Of a stretch of 64,000 bases of DNA, positions 31,350 through 43,007 are shown piece after piece. Source of the DNA: Adiantum capillus-veneris (Eukaryota > Streptophyta > Polypodiopsida > Polypodiales > Pteridaceae); the NCBI GenBank assembly GCA_014529385.2, contig CM043958.1, positions 77,562,669 through 77,626,668 on the forward strand, written 5' to 3'. The translations under genes were made by a program, and so were the position numbers. Within the stretch, counting starts at the first letter, position 1. Every line of letters begins with the position of its first letter. The notes under the pieces are model-generated. The model ran no database searches. It worked only from the letters and a program-made list of their open reading frames with translations, and was not told the DNA's origin.

Positions 31350-31844
31350 CTTTCTTTCTTTCTAAAAATCGTAGGTTCATGTTAAAGAATGTAGTCATAT
31401 TCTAGACCACCTTCACGTGTGTTTAAAAAATATGTATCAAGGACTCCTATATTATGCCACCTCTTACTAAGTTGTTAAAGACAACAAAAATGTCCTTTGG
31501 GAAGAAGTGAGAAGTCATTTTTTTAAGGGCTTAAGGGAGCTTGACACTATCCCCAAATTACTTGAATTTGAGGAAGTCGTTAATATATGCAACTTAATGA
31601 TTGTAGGTTTTATCCAAAAAGAAGGGAGACTTATAGCTTAAAGCTATAAGCTTCAAGCTAAAGGGGCACTATCTAATTTCTCAAAAATGTGTGCTCAAGA
31701 CCCAATTCCTAATGTCTAAAGTGCAATTTAACCAATCTTCATCTAAATATAAGTCAAAGAAGCCAAATATGAACCTCAAAATATATGAATTCAAAATCTA
31801 TGACACCAAGGGAAATTAAAATCTTGTGGCATCTGTCTTAAGGA
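31350..31844. other. Unassigned sequence within the rearranged G LTR
   Basis: AT-rich, with no coding domain and no recognised repeat. It separates two LTR-end-like sequences (AAGTCCAATTTTGTTACA near 31349 and AAGTCCAATTCCGTTACA at 32107-32124). Confidence 0.35.
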
Positions 31845-31916
31845 GGAAGTCCTCTCTCTCTCTCTCTCTCATAAGGATGCCCAAATCAGCTCCCCTCTCA
31901 TGCTTGGTTACCCCCG

Positions 31917-31951
<35 letters not shown>

Positions 31952-32110
31952 TTCTCTCTCTCTCTCTCTCTCTCTCGTATTATTTGGTTATATCATTTGG
32001 ACAAGTGTCCTCTTTTCCCTCTTTGAGAGAAAGAGCTTAATTATTTAATTAAATGCATCTAAATTCTCATTGGAACCCTTTAAAGTCTATCCAATAATCT
32101 AGTTACAAGT
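31845..32110 (-). mobile_element. Inverted piece of the G-family LTR start
   Basis: The reverse complement matches the beginning of the LTR at 42228-42430: ATTGGATAG, CAATGAGAATTTAGATGCAT, GAGGACACTTGTCC, poly-G, ACCAAGCATGAGAG and GGGCATCCTTATG in order. It lies between two forward LTR ends, so a local inversion or a fold-back event rearranged this LTR. It contains the 35-base poly-C run. Confidence 0.75.
31917..31951 (+). repeat. Poly-C run of 35 bases followed by CT microsatellite
   Basis: Thirty-five uninterrupted C residues, preceded by CCCCCG and followed by (CT)12. The related LTR at 42366-42378 has a run of about 13 G in the other orientation. The true length may be affected by sequencing error. 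Confidence 0.85.
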
Positions 32111-32125
32111 CCAATTCCGTTACAT

Positions 32126-32137
32126 TAGTATCAGAGC
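32126..32137 (+). other. Primer binding site of element G
   Basis: TAGTATCAGAGC, two bases after a TTACA LTR end: the initiator-Met tRNA site with one mismatch at its second base. Confidence 0.8.
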
Positions 32138-32520
32138 TATTGGTTTCTCTTTTCTTGCTTAAGAACAGAGGTCCTTAAATTGTCCATGAAAGGTTGGACT
32201 TGTTAATTGCAAGAGGGTAAGTGGGACAAGGATCTATTTTCTTGGTGGGAAAAACTTAGTTTGAGGTACACCGTTGAGAACTATAGAGTTAATAATGGAG
32301 TCTTTTGAGACTTTTAACCATTATTGAGCTAATAGCAAACTCGACAGGAACCATAATCCATAGGGCACTGTTAGACCCTCTCAACTACTCTTTGCAATCA
32401 ACAATCTCTAAACCATGGGTGTGGTTGCTTGAGAGACAATTTCCAAGAGTCAAGAAGGGTAGCAACTACGGTTTTGAGGGTACCAAAGCACAAAGTACTA
32501 CATACATAAGTTTAATTAGC

Positions 32521-33552
32521 ATGGCTGATGATAACCAAGAGAGTAGAATGAACATTGATAACTTTGATTTTGCATGTGAAGATGCTAATGATAATGCCTC
32601 CATGTTTTTTAATTAGTTTGTTACTAGGTTACATCAAGCTATGGGCAACCCTGCTTTGCAAGCCGAAGTTACCCAAAAATGACGTGCTTATGGGATTTTC
32701 CTTCCTCTCCAAGAGGAGAGAGAGTTTAGGAGGCCTCTTGATGAGACTCCAAAAAGAAGATTCTCTCCCATAAGGGATGAGGAATTCAAAGAACAAGAAA
32801 GAAGCAAATCCCTAAGTTCCTCTGAAGATATGGCTCCACGAAAACGGTAGTCTAGATGGTCGCTAACTCCTCCCAAGAGGAAACGGTCAACCCATAGTCC
32901 TTCTCCTCGTCACTCCAAAAGGGAAGAGAGGGAAAAAAGAAGAAAAAGGCAAGAAAGAGGTCACCCTCTTCTCCTTCTTCTTCACCTTCCTTCTCTTCTG
33001 ACGAAAGCAATAGTTATTCTCCTAGAGAATATAAGAGGAGAGGACATCACAAATCTTACCTTGCATGGCGAATGTCCCAAAAGCTCAAGAAGTTCAAAGA
33101 GGGAGGAAAGAGTATCTCTTTTCTCACCTATGATGGCACCTTTGGTGCTACCAACAAAGTATTGGCATTCATCCAGCAATTCGATGTGGCATTTGGAGAT
33201 GAGGGCTTCACAGAGTCCTCTAAGATACATCATGTAGCTATGCACTCCCAAAAGTCTGCTCGTCAATGGTGGGCTAGCCTTCGTGGCAACAATGATGCCC
33301 CAAAGACATGGAAAACTCTACGAGTTTCCATCATGAAGCAATTCCTTGCAAGCGATGCAAAGGACAAAGTGCTTACCGAATGGTGGAGCTTGAAGCTACT
33401 CTCCAACGAGTCTATTGTCTCAAGGCTATTGTCTTTCAAAAGATAGACTTCACCGAGAAAAAGCAACAAATTTGTGCGGGATTACCTAAAGAGATGGCCG
33501 AGTACGTCAACTCCCAACGGCCTGGTTCCATTTTGAAGTAATTCACCACACT
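32521..33552 (+). pseudogene. gag: Element G gag, N-terminal and core part (unit 1)
   Basis: Gag starts MADDNQESRMNIDNFDFACE (stop at 32614), continues with a basic Ser/Arg-rich region, and then holds the capsid core in the frame 33072-33446: SFLTYDGTFGATNKVLAFIQ, ESSKIHHVAMHSQKSARQWW and ASLRGNNDAPKTWKTLRVSI. The WW-containing core is the standard retrotransposon Gag motif. Several stops and frameshifts break it (32614, 32680, 33444). The K gag (61286-60281, reverse) is homologous and starts the same way. Confidence 0.85.
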
Positions 33553-34945
33553 ATGGTTGCTTCCTGCATCAATTTCCAACAAGGGGCTAGAAGGGATGTC
33601 AAGCCCATGGAAAGCAAAGACAAAAGTGATGCAAAGGGTAAAAACAATGCTCAAAATTCCTCCCAAGGCCTTTTCAACAACAACAACAACAACAATCGGT
33701 CCAAGGAGAAGGGAGTTTACAAAGGTAAAAATAAACTCTCTCCGAAAGAGCTTGAAGCTTTTCATAAGGACCACAAATGTTTTAAGTGTGGGGAGCAAGG
33801 ACATAGATATCGTTCTTGTCCCAAGAAAAATGCCTGCAATGAGACTCGTAGAGCTTCCACAATTGAAGCTCCAAAAGAGGATGCTCATTGCAAAGGATCA
33901 CCTCTCTCCTATGCTTGGGAAAAAGTAAGGAAGAATAATGCCTTCATCTTGTTTGACCCTGGCTCTACTCACACCTTCATATCAACGGAGTTGGCCACTA
34001 AGTTGGACATTCAAGCTTTTGAGATGGGAGATATTGTAACTGTCGATGGAGCTTTCAAGGGACAACAAGCCTCTATTACTCCCTTGATTGGGAAGTTGAG
34101 GCTTCATGTCCAAAGCTATGTCGACAAAGAAGATTTATTCATCTCCCCTATCCAACATGAAGATGCTATCCTAGGGGTACCATGGTTCAACCGCATGGCT
34201 GCCAACATAAAGTTCCCTGAAAGGAGAATCTACTTCACCTACACGGAAAAGAGCATGTATATAGATGCTAATAAGTCTGGTCGTACTATGACACTTGTAA
34301 ATTCACATGCTTTTGATAATTCAATGAAAAGCTCGGTCTTTGCGTACATGATTTTTGTGAAAGAATCCACTAATGACCCTTATGTTTTAGGTAAAGATGA
34401 TAGGAATCAAGAGGAATTAGAGTTTTCTAATTTCTTAAATGCATTCCAAGATGTTTTTATCGAAGACATCCCTGGAGAGCTACCTCCAAAACGAGGGGAT
34501 GATGACCATAACATAGAGCTTCTACCTAGGAGCTCACAACCTAAAAAACCTCCTTATAGAGTTTCTCAAGCTCAACACGAGGAGATTATGAGGCAAGTGC
34601 ATGAACTGGTAGCTAAAGGGATGGAGACGCCTAGTTCCTCTCCCTTTTTTTCACCAGTCCTTCTAGTGCAAAAGAAAGATGGCACATACCGCATGTGTGT
34701 GGACTATCGAGCATTAAATTGTATCACTATCAAAAACAGATTTCCTATGCCATGGGTAGAAGATCTATTCGATAAGCTACAAGGCTTGACCTACCTCAGT
34801 TGAATTGACCTTAAAAGTAGCTATCATCAAAGAAGGATAGTGAATGAAGATATCCTAAAGACCGCGTTTTGCACAATGTTTGGTCTTTATGAATATCTGG
34901 GTATGCCTTTTTTTAGCTTGAAAAATGCTCCTGCCACGTTGAACC
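33553..34945 (+). CDS. Element G unit 1: Gag nucleocapsid, protease and RT start (one stop)
   Basis: A 416-codon open frame (33553-34803) followed by one stop and the same domains. Order: Asn-rich linker, zinc knuckle [14 protein letters not shown] (about 33778-33819, CX2CX4HX4C), protease ([20 protein letters not shown] with DPG in place of DSG, ending [12 protein letters not shown]), linker, and RT ([40 protein letters not shown]). After the stop (34801) come [17 protein letters not shown] and [11 protein letters not shown], ending at NAPATLNR. Here RT is cut and gag sequence restarts (unit 2). Confidence 0.88.
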
Positions 34946-37426
34946 GCCCTACAAGCCGAAGTTACCCATCAACTTCGCATCTATGGCCTCCTTCAAACTC
35001 CCAAAGACAAGAGAGAGCGTAGGAAGCCTCTTACTGAGACTTCCAAAAGAAGACTCTCTCCGGTGCAGGAAGAAGAAGAGGAAACCACTGAAAGAGAAAG
35101 AAGTGATTTGGAGGATGTGGCTCCACAAAGACGGTGGTCTCAACAATTACCAACTTCTCCTAAGAGGAAACAACCACCACATAGTCCTTCTCCTTGTCAT
35201 TTTGACAAGGAAGGGAGGAACCAAAGGAAGAAAAAGACGAGAAAAAGGTCACCCTCTTCTCCATCATCATCATGTTCCTCCTCTCCCGATGAAAGTAGCG
35301 GTTATTCTCCTAAAGAATACAAGAGGAGAGGACATCACAAGTCCCATGCTGCTTGGAAAAGGTCTTACAAGCTAAACAAGTTCAAGGAGGGAGGAAATAG
35401 CATCTTTCTTCTCACCTATGATGGCACCTTTGGTGCTAAAGACAAAGTAAGTTTTGGCCTTTATCCAACAGTTTGATGCCACCTTTGGAGATGATGGCTT
35501 CACAGAGTCTTCCAAGCTACGTCATGTATCTATGCACTTACAAAAGTCTGCTTGTCAATGGTGGGCTAGTCTCCATGGGAATGGCGAAGCCCCAATAACA
35601 TGGAAAACTCTACGAGTTTCCATATTAAAGCAATTCCTTTGCAAGCGATGCCAAGGACAAAGTGCTCAGTGAATAATGAAGTTTGAAGCTACTCTTCAAC
35701 AAGTCTATCCGCAAATATGTAGACAAGTTTTGGGATTTACATCTTAAAGCTATAGTCTTTCAAAAAATAAAGTTTGCCAAACAAAAGCAACAATTTTGTG
35801 CGGGAATACCTGAAGAAATGGCCAAGTATGTCAACTCACAACGCCTAGGACTATCACCAAAGTCATCCGCAAATATGTAGACAAGTTTTGGGATTTACAT
35901 CTTAAAGCTATAGTCTTTCAAAAAATAAAGTTTGCCAAACAAAAGCAACAATTTTGTGCGGGAATACCTGAAGAAATGGCCAAGTATGTCAACTCACGAC
36001 GCCTAGGACTATCACCAAAGTCATCCGCCATACTATGGTTGCTTCAAGGATCAATTTTCAACAAGGGGCGAGAAGAAATTTCAAGCTCATGGAAAACAAG
36101 TATTGAAATGAAGCTAAAGGGAAGAGCAATGCTCAAAACTCTTCCCAAGGGTACAACAGCACCAACAACAACAAGATCAAGGAAAAAGGAGCTTACAAAG
36201 TTAAAAATAGGCTCTCTTCCGAATTAGAGGCCTTTCATAAAGACCATAAATGCTTTAAGAGTGGGGAGCAAGGACACGGTTATCGATCTTGCCCCAAAAG
36301 GAATGTACGCAATGACACTTCTAGAGCTTCCATGGTTGAAGCTCCAAAAGAGGATTCTCATTGCAAAGGATCACCTCTCTCCTATGCTTGGGAAGAATTA
36401 AGGGAGCATGATTCCTCCATCTTGTTTGACCCTGGCACTACTCACAACTTCATATCAACGGAGTTGGCCACTAATTTGGGTATACCAGCTTTTGCAATGG
36501 GAGATACGGTCACTGCTGCTGGCTGTTGATGGAGATTTCAAGGGACAACAAGCCTCCATCACGCCCTTAATTGGGAAGTTGAGGCTTCATGTCCAAAGCT
36601 ATGCCGACAAAGAAGATTTCTTAATCTCCCCTCTCCAACATGAGGATGCTATCCTAGGGGTGCCATGGTTCAACCGCATGGCTACCAACATAAAGTTCCC
36701 TGAAAGAAGAATCTACTTCACCTACATGAAAAAGAGCATGTATATAGATGCTAATAAGTTTGGTCGTACTATGCCACTTGTAAATTCACCTGCTTTTGAT
36801 AAGTTAATGAAAAGCTCGATTTTCGTGTACACGATTTTTGTCAAAGAATCCACTAATGACCCTTATGTTTTATGTAAAGATGATAGGAATCAAGAGGAAT
36901 TAGAGTTTTCCAATTTCTTAAATGGATTCCAAGATGTTTTTATTGAAGACATCCCTGGAGAGCTACCTCCAAAACAAGGGGATGATGACCATAACATAGA
37001 GCTTCTACCTGGGGAGCTCACCACCTAATAAGCCTCATTATAGAGTTTCTCAAGCTCAACAAGAGGAGAATATGAGGCAAGTGCATGAACTAGTAGATAA
37101 AGGGATGGTGAGGCTTAGTTCCTCTCCCTTTTTTTCACCAATCCTTCTAGTGCATAAGAAAGATGGCACATACCGCATGTGTGTGGACTATCAAGCACTA
37201 AACCGTATCACTATCAAAAACAGATTTCCTGTACCATGGGTAGAAGATCTGTTCGACAAGATACAAGGTTCATCCTACTTCACTTGGATTGACCTTAAAA
37301 GTGGCTATCATCAAATAAGGATAGTGGATGAAGATATCATAAAGACCGCGTTTCGTACAACGTTTGGTCTTTATGAATATCTTGTCATGCCTTTTAGCTT
37401 GACAAATGCTCCTGCCACGTTCAACC
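34946..37426 (+). pseudogene. Element G unit 2: second tandem copy of gag-PR-RT
   Basis: Sequence jumps from RT to the gag position LQAEVTQQLR (AAGCCGAAGTTACCC), equal to base 32660 of unit 1, and again runs through gag core (35454-35672: FIQQFDATFGDDGFTESSKL, LHGNGEAPITWKTLRVSILK), a zinc-knuckle region with a Cys-to-Ser change (CFKSGEQGHGYRSC, about 36249-36290), protease ([33 protein letters not shown]) and RT ([59 protein letters not shown]). It stops at the same RT codon as unit 1. It has many frameshifts and an internal 158-bp duplication. Confidence 0.88.
35711..36026 (+). repeat. 158-bp tandem duplication in gag of unit 2
   Basis: GCAAATATGTAGACAAGTTT starts at 35711 and 35869; the copies differ at about one base (CACAACG versus CACGACG). 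The length is not a multiple of three, so the Gag frame is lost. The joint has CATCCGC/TATCCGC microhomology. It is clearly younger than the 2.3-kb unit duplication. Confidence 0.93.
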
Positions 37427-39690
37427 GTCCTAAAAGCCAAAGTTACCCAACAACTTCGCAGCTATGGCCTCCTTCAAACTCCACAAGATGAGAGAGAGAT
37501 CAGGAAACCTCTTAATAAGACTTCCAAAAAAAGACTCTCTCCGGTGTGGGAAGAAGAAGAGGAAACCATTGAAAGAGAAAGAAGTGATTTGGAGGATGTG
37601 GCTCCACGAAGACGGCGGTCTCAATAATTACTAACTCCTCCTAAGAGGAAACGATCGCCGCATAGTCCTTCTTCTCGTCATTTTGACAAGGAATGGAGGA
37701 ACCAAAGGAAGAAATAGACAAGAAAGAGGTCACCCTCTTCTCCATCTTCATCATCTTCCTCCTCTCTCGATAAAAGTAGTGGCTATTCTCCTGAAGAATA
37801 CAAGAGGAGAGGACATCGCAAGTACCATGCTGCTTGGAAAATGTGTGACAAGCTAAAGAAGTTTAAGGATGGAGGAACGAGCATTTCTTTTCTCACCTAT
37901 GATGGAACCTTTGGTGCTATAGAGAAATTTTTGACCGTCATCCAACAGTTCAATGCGGCCATCATGTAGCTATGCACTTTCAAAAGTCTGCCCGTCAATG
38001 GTGGGCTAGTCTCCGTGGGAATGGCGAAGCCCCAAGAACATGGAAAACTCTACGAGTTTCCATAATGAAGCAATTCCCTGCAAGCAATGCCAAAAACAAA
38101 GTGCTCACCGAATGGAAAAGTTTAAAGCTACTCTTCAGCGAGTCTATCCACAAATATATAGAAAAGTTTTGGAACTTACATCTCAAAGCTACAGTCTTTC
38201 AAAGGATAGACTTCGCCAAACAAAAGCAACAAGTTTGTGCGGGATTACCTAAAGAAATGGCCGTATGTCAAGTCACAACAGCCTAGCACTATCACCGAAG
38301 TCATCCACCACACTATGGTTGCTTCAAGGATCAATTTCCAACAAGGTGTGAGAAGAAATTTCAAGCCCATGGAAAACAAAGATGGAAATGAAGTTAAAGG
38401 GAAGAGAGCAATGCTCAAAACTCTGCCCAAGGCTACACCAACACCAACAACAACAACAACAATACCAAGGAGAAAGGAGCTTCCAAAGGTAAAAATAAGC
38501 TCTCTCCCAAAGAATTAGAGGCCTTTCGTAAAGACCATAATTGCTTTAAGTGTGGGGAGCAAGGACATGGTTATTGTTCTTGCCCCAAAAGAAATGTACT
38601 CAATGACACTCCTAGAGCTTCCATGGTTGAAGCTCCAAAAGAGGATGCTCATTACAAAGGATTACCTCTCTCCTATGCTTGGGGAAAAGTAAGGGAGCAT
38701 GATGCCTTCATCTTGTTTGACCCTAGCTCTACTCACAGTTTCATATAAACGGAGTTGGCCACTAAGTTGGGCATACAAGCTTTCAAGGTGGGAGATACGG
38801 TCACTGCTCATGGTGCTTTCAAGGGACAACAAGCCTCCATCACGTCCTTTATTGGGAAGTTGAGGCTTCATGTCCAAAGCTATGTCGACAAACTTAAGAT
38901 TTCTTCATCTCCCATCTCCAACATGAGGATGCTATCCTAGGGGTACAATGGTTCAACCGCATGGCTACCAACATAAAGTTCCTTGAAAGGAGAATCTATT
39001 TCACCTACATGCAAAAGAGCATGTATATAGATGCTAATAAGTCTGGTCATAATATACCACTTGTAAATTCACCTGCTTTTGATAAGTCGATGAAAAGCTA
39101 AATTTCTATGTACATGATTATTGTCAAAGAATCCATTAATGACCCTTATGTTTTAGGTAAAGATTATATGAATAAAGAGGAATTAGAGTTTTTTAATTTC
39201 TTAAATGGATTCCAAGATGTTTTTATCGAAGATATCTCTGGATAGCTACCTCCAAAACGAGGGGATGATGACCATAACATAGAGCTTCTACCTGGGAGCT
39301 CACCACCTAATAAGCCTCATTATACAGTTTCTCAAACTCAACAAGAGGAGAATATGAGGCAAGTGCATGAACTGGTAGATAAAGGCATGGTGAGGCCTAG
39401 TTCCTCTCCCTTTTGTTCACCAGTCCTTCTAGTGCAAAAGAAAGATGGCATATACCATGTGTGTGTGGACTATCGAGCATTAAACCATATCACTATCAAA
39501 AACAGATTTCCTATACCACGGGTAGAATATCTATTCGCAAGGCTCGACTACTTCAGTCGGATTGACCTTAAAAGTGGCTATCATCAAATAAGGATAGTGA
39601 ATGAAGATATCATAAAGATTGCGTTTTGCACAACATTGGTCTTTATGAATATCTTGTCATGCCTTTTGGCTTGACAAATGCTCCTTCCAC
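37427..39690 (+). pseudogene. Element G unit 3: third copy of gag-PR-RT start
   Basis: Again starts at the gag AAGCCAAAGTTACCC point (37434). It has gag core (37972-38286: FQKSARQWWASLRGNGEAPR, KVLTEWKSLKLLFSESIHKY), a nucleocapsid with [14 protein letters not shown], protease remnants (38710-38960) and RT ([57 protein letters not shown]). Unlike units 1 and 2, RT continues past the junction point (NAPSTCNHLMEKIFGPY), so this copy leads into the rest of pol. A 75-bp-scale gap in gag (near 37955) and several stops mark decay. Confidence 0.87.
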
Positions 39691-41788
39691 GTGCAACCAC
39701 CTAATGGAGAAAATATTTGGACCCTATTGTATGTTTATTAGAGTGTTCTGTGATGATATCATCATCTACTCCAAATCCATTCAGCAACATAAGCAACACC
39801 TCCAGGTAATTTTTCAAGCTTTGAGGAAGAATAAACTTTTCATTAATCCAAAGAAGAGTGAATTTTTCCTTCAAGAGATTCAATACTTAGGTCGCATTAT
39901 CTCTCAAGATGGTATCCGTAGGGATCCAACAACGTTGGATCCCTACATTGGAGGTAATAAAAGGATGCTTGTGGAGATTGCCTTAGAGCAGTCTTGCTTC
40001 AAGAAGGGCATGCCATAGCATATGAGAGTCGAAGACTCAATTTCGATGAGCGTGTCTCGGACATCTACGAAAAGGAGCTACTAGTTGTCCTACATGCCCT
40101 TGATACATGGAAACACTACCTTTTGGGGACTCCATTCATCCTTCAAAAGGATCACCAAAGTCTTAAGTACTTCATGACGCAAATCAAACTCTTCGACAAA
40201 CAAATGAGGTGGGAAAATTTTCTTTTACAATTCAATTTTCATATTGCTCACATTGTTGGCAAGCACAATCAAGTAGCTAATGCACTATCACGACAGCCAA
40301 GGGCCAATGGGGTGTCCATAACAACTCACAATGATCTATCTTCCATGATAGATGAGTATGCTACTGACCCTGATTTTAAAGATGTAATTTCAGTCCTTGC
40401 CTTAGGGAAGAAAGAAGAACCATTTACTTTTTAGGATGGTTAAATTCTCAATGGTAATAGGCTTTGTGTTACTCACTCCCTTCGTGAGAAATTCATGTAT
40501 GAATCCCATGCTCCTCCCTATGTGGGGCATAGATACATTCAACCTACTCTTCAAAAAGTAGAGAAATACTTCTATTGGCCTACCATGAACATGGGCATAC
40601 AAGAGAATGTTTCAAAATGTGTGGTATCCCAAATGACTAATTATGATAGAGGGAAGCAACCTGGATTACTCTAGCCATTGCCAATCCCTAATTCACCATG
40701 GAAGAGTATATACATGAATCTTATCTTTGGATTACCCAAGTTTATCCTTGGGAATATGGGAATATGGACAATCATTGACAGGTTTAGCAAGCAAGCACAC
40801 TTTATTCTTGTGAAAAAAACTATTAAGGCACACCAAATGGAAACTCTCTTCATATCTCAAATTTTCAAACACAATCGATTACCAACATCCATCGTGTCAG
40901 CAGACGGAGATCCTAGAATGACCTGTAATTTTTGGAAAGGTCTCTTTGAAAATAGATACAATAATGGATTTCTCTTCGGCCTACCATCCACAAACAGATG
41001 GCCAAAGTGAGATAGTCAATCTTATGATACTCGATCTACTAAAGACTTATGTTACAGAAGTAGATCAATGCTCACAATGGGAGAAGTACTTACCCCTTGT
41101 AGAGTATGCATACAATAATAATGTCCATACTACTATGGGAAAAGCGCCTTTTGAGATCATAGAGGGAAGACCTAAAAGTCCCTTGCTACTTGAAGTACAT
41201 GGGAAGATCCTCGTTGCTGATGAGTATAGCCGTAATCTACAAGAATCTACTTCAAAAGATTAAGGAGGCTATATCCATCGCTCAATGAAGGCAAAAAGCT
41301 GTTTTTGGCAAGCACAAAAAGAGCCTTAACATTCAAAGAATGTGATTGGGTCTTATAAGGCTCGATTGAGACAAACTACGGGAAAAAATCCTACGGGCCA
41401 TCAAAAGTATTATGCTAAACTAACAAAAAGATACTATGGTCCTTTTCAAATCTTGAAGCCAATCAATGACATGGCTTATCAACTCAAGTTGCCCAACCAT
41501 TGGCTCATACATAATGCTTTTCATGTGAGCCTACTTAAGCCCTACAAAGGAGAGCCACCAAGAGAACCAATTATTGAAGACCCTTTAGAAATTGAAGACC
41601 AAGAAGAGGTGCTACAACCTGATGCTATCCTTTGGCATGAAGACAAGGAACTACGACATGGTAAGATTATCCGACTGTATCTTATTAAGTTCAAAAATTA
41701 TCCTTTTGAAGATGCTAGATGGATGCAAGGAATACAACTTAAGGATAGTATGAACCTTGTCAATGCTTACAATGCTACATTAGAGTAA
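39691..41788 (+). pseudogene. Element G pol remainder: RT palm, RNase H and integrase
   Basis: RT continues with the catalytic FCDDIIIYSKS (about 39749-39781), then FFLQEIQYLGRIISQDGI. Near 39960 a deletion of about 230 bp, relative to element H, removes the connection and the first RNase H motif. RNase H resumes at HAIAYESRRLNFDE and ends HIAHIVGKHNQVANALSRQP. Integrase has remains of the HHCC domain (SHAPPYVGHR), core (TIIDRFSKQAHFILVKKTI, HPQTDGQSEIVNLMILDLLK) and the tail (RYYGPFQILKPINDMAYQL, HNAFHVSLLKPYKGEPP, then a chromodomain-like IRLYLIKFKNYPFEDARWMQ). Stop at 41786-41788. Multiple frameshifts. Confidence 0.88.
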
Positions 41789-41933
41789 GAAAATGTACAT
41801 GTTTCTTCTAAATGATCAATTTTTTTGTCTTATTAGACTAATTCTCTTTTTATTGTGCACAAATTTAAATAGTATGCATGCTTAAAATCATGTTTGTGAT
41901 TACGACGTCTCTCAAACACCAAGTAGCTGGGGT

Positions 41934-43007
41934 TGACCTTGAGGTGGGAACCCTACCCAAGCTTGAGGTGCTTGTCGTGCTTGCTGACTAAAGTGCTTAA
42001 GGTGTTTGTGGGAACCTTGTCGAAGCTTGAGGTGCTTGTCATGCTTAAATGACTAAGGTGCTTGAAGTGTTCAATTCAAACATGATATCTAAAGAGGCAT
42101 AAAAGATTGTCATGCTTAATTGACTAAGGTGCTTGAAGTGTTCAATTCAAACATGATCTCTTAAGAAGCATAAAAGACACATGTCAAGCTCCTCCCCATT
42201 TTGCCCCTCATGATGTGCTTGAATCCTATTGGATAGGCTTAAAGGAGTCCAATGAGAATTTAGATGCATTTAAATAATAATTAAGCTCTTTCTCTTAAAG
42301 GTGGTAAAAGAGGACACTTGTCCAAAGGATATAATTAAATAATAGAAAAGAGAGAGATAGAGAGAGGGGGGGGGGGGGTGACCAAGCATGAGAGGGGGAT
42401 TGATTTGGGCATCCTTATGCTCTCCCACTCTCTCTCTCTCTCTCTCTCTCTCATTGTGTGAACTGCAAAGTGCAAGAGCTCCATCTCCTTCTCAAAGCTT
42501 GTTGAGAAGTTGAGAGCCTACACCAACACTCTTGGCTATGGAATGCAAATCTAAGCAAGAGCCATGCTTCAATGCTTAAGCTTGCCATCTTCTTCATCTT
42601 CATTACTATGCTATTATGCTATGCTAAGCAAGAAGAGTGATGATAAGTGAGGAACTATTTCTTTCTCCTATTGAATGCTTCTTCTTCCTCTTCCCTACCC
42701 TCATTCCCTGCTAGCTCTCTCCACCTTTGAAGGTGTTTGATGCCTTGGGACTGAGGTTGGGGATGGTTAATGCTTTTAAAAATTTTATATTATGCTCGTG
42801 ATGCATGAAGCTTTCCATCTTCATTGCATCACCTAGGTCACAAGGAACACAAAGATTGTATTGTACCAAGTCTCCCTTGACGGCCGGAGAATATATAATA
42901 CAAAAGCCTATTGAAGGGGGGACCAGCTCCACATACATTTGGTCATCAACTATTGCCAAGTTCTCTAAACTCTTGCTCTTGCAAAAATATTGTTCCGCTA
43001 TTCTCAA
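41934..43007 (+). mobile_element. G/H-family LTR shared by elements G and H (end truncated)
   Basis: Begins about TGACCTTGAGGTGGGAACCC after a G-rich stretch (AGCTGGGGT) and is collinear with the K/L LTR. The final part with TTCCATTACA and the primer site is missing: at about 43007 the LTR is fused directly to protease sequence. It contains a poly-G run (42366-42378) and a CT microsatellite (42428-42452). The exact start is uncertain because no clean opposite LTR exists. Confidence 0.65.
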
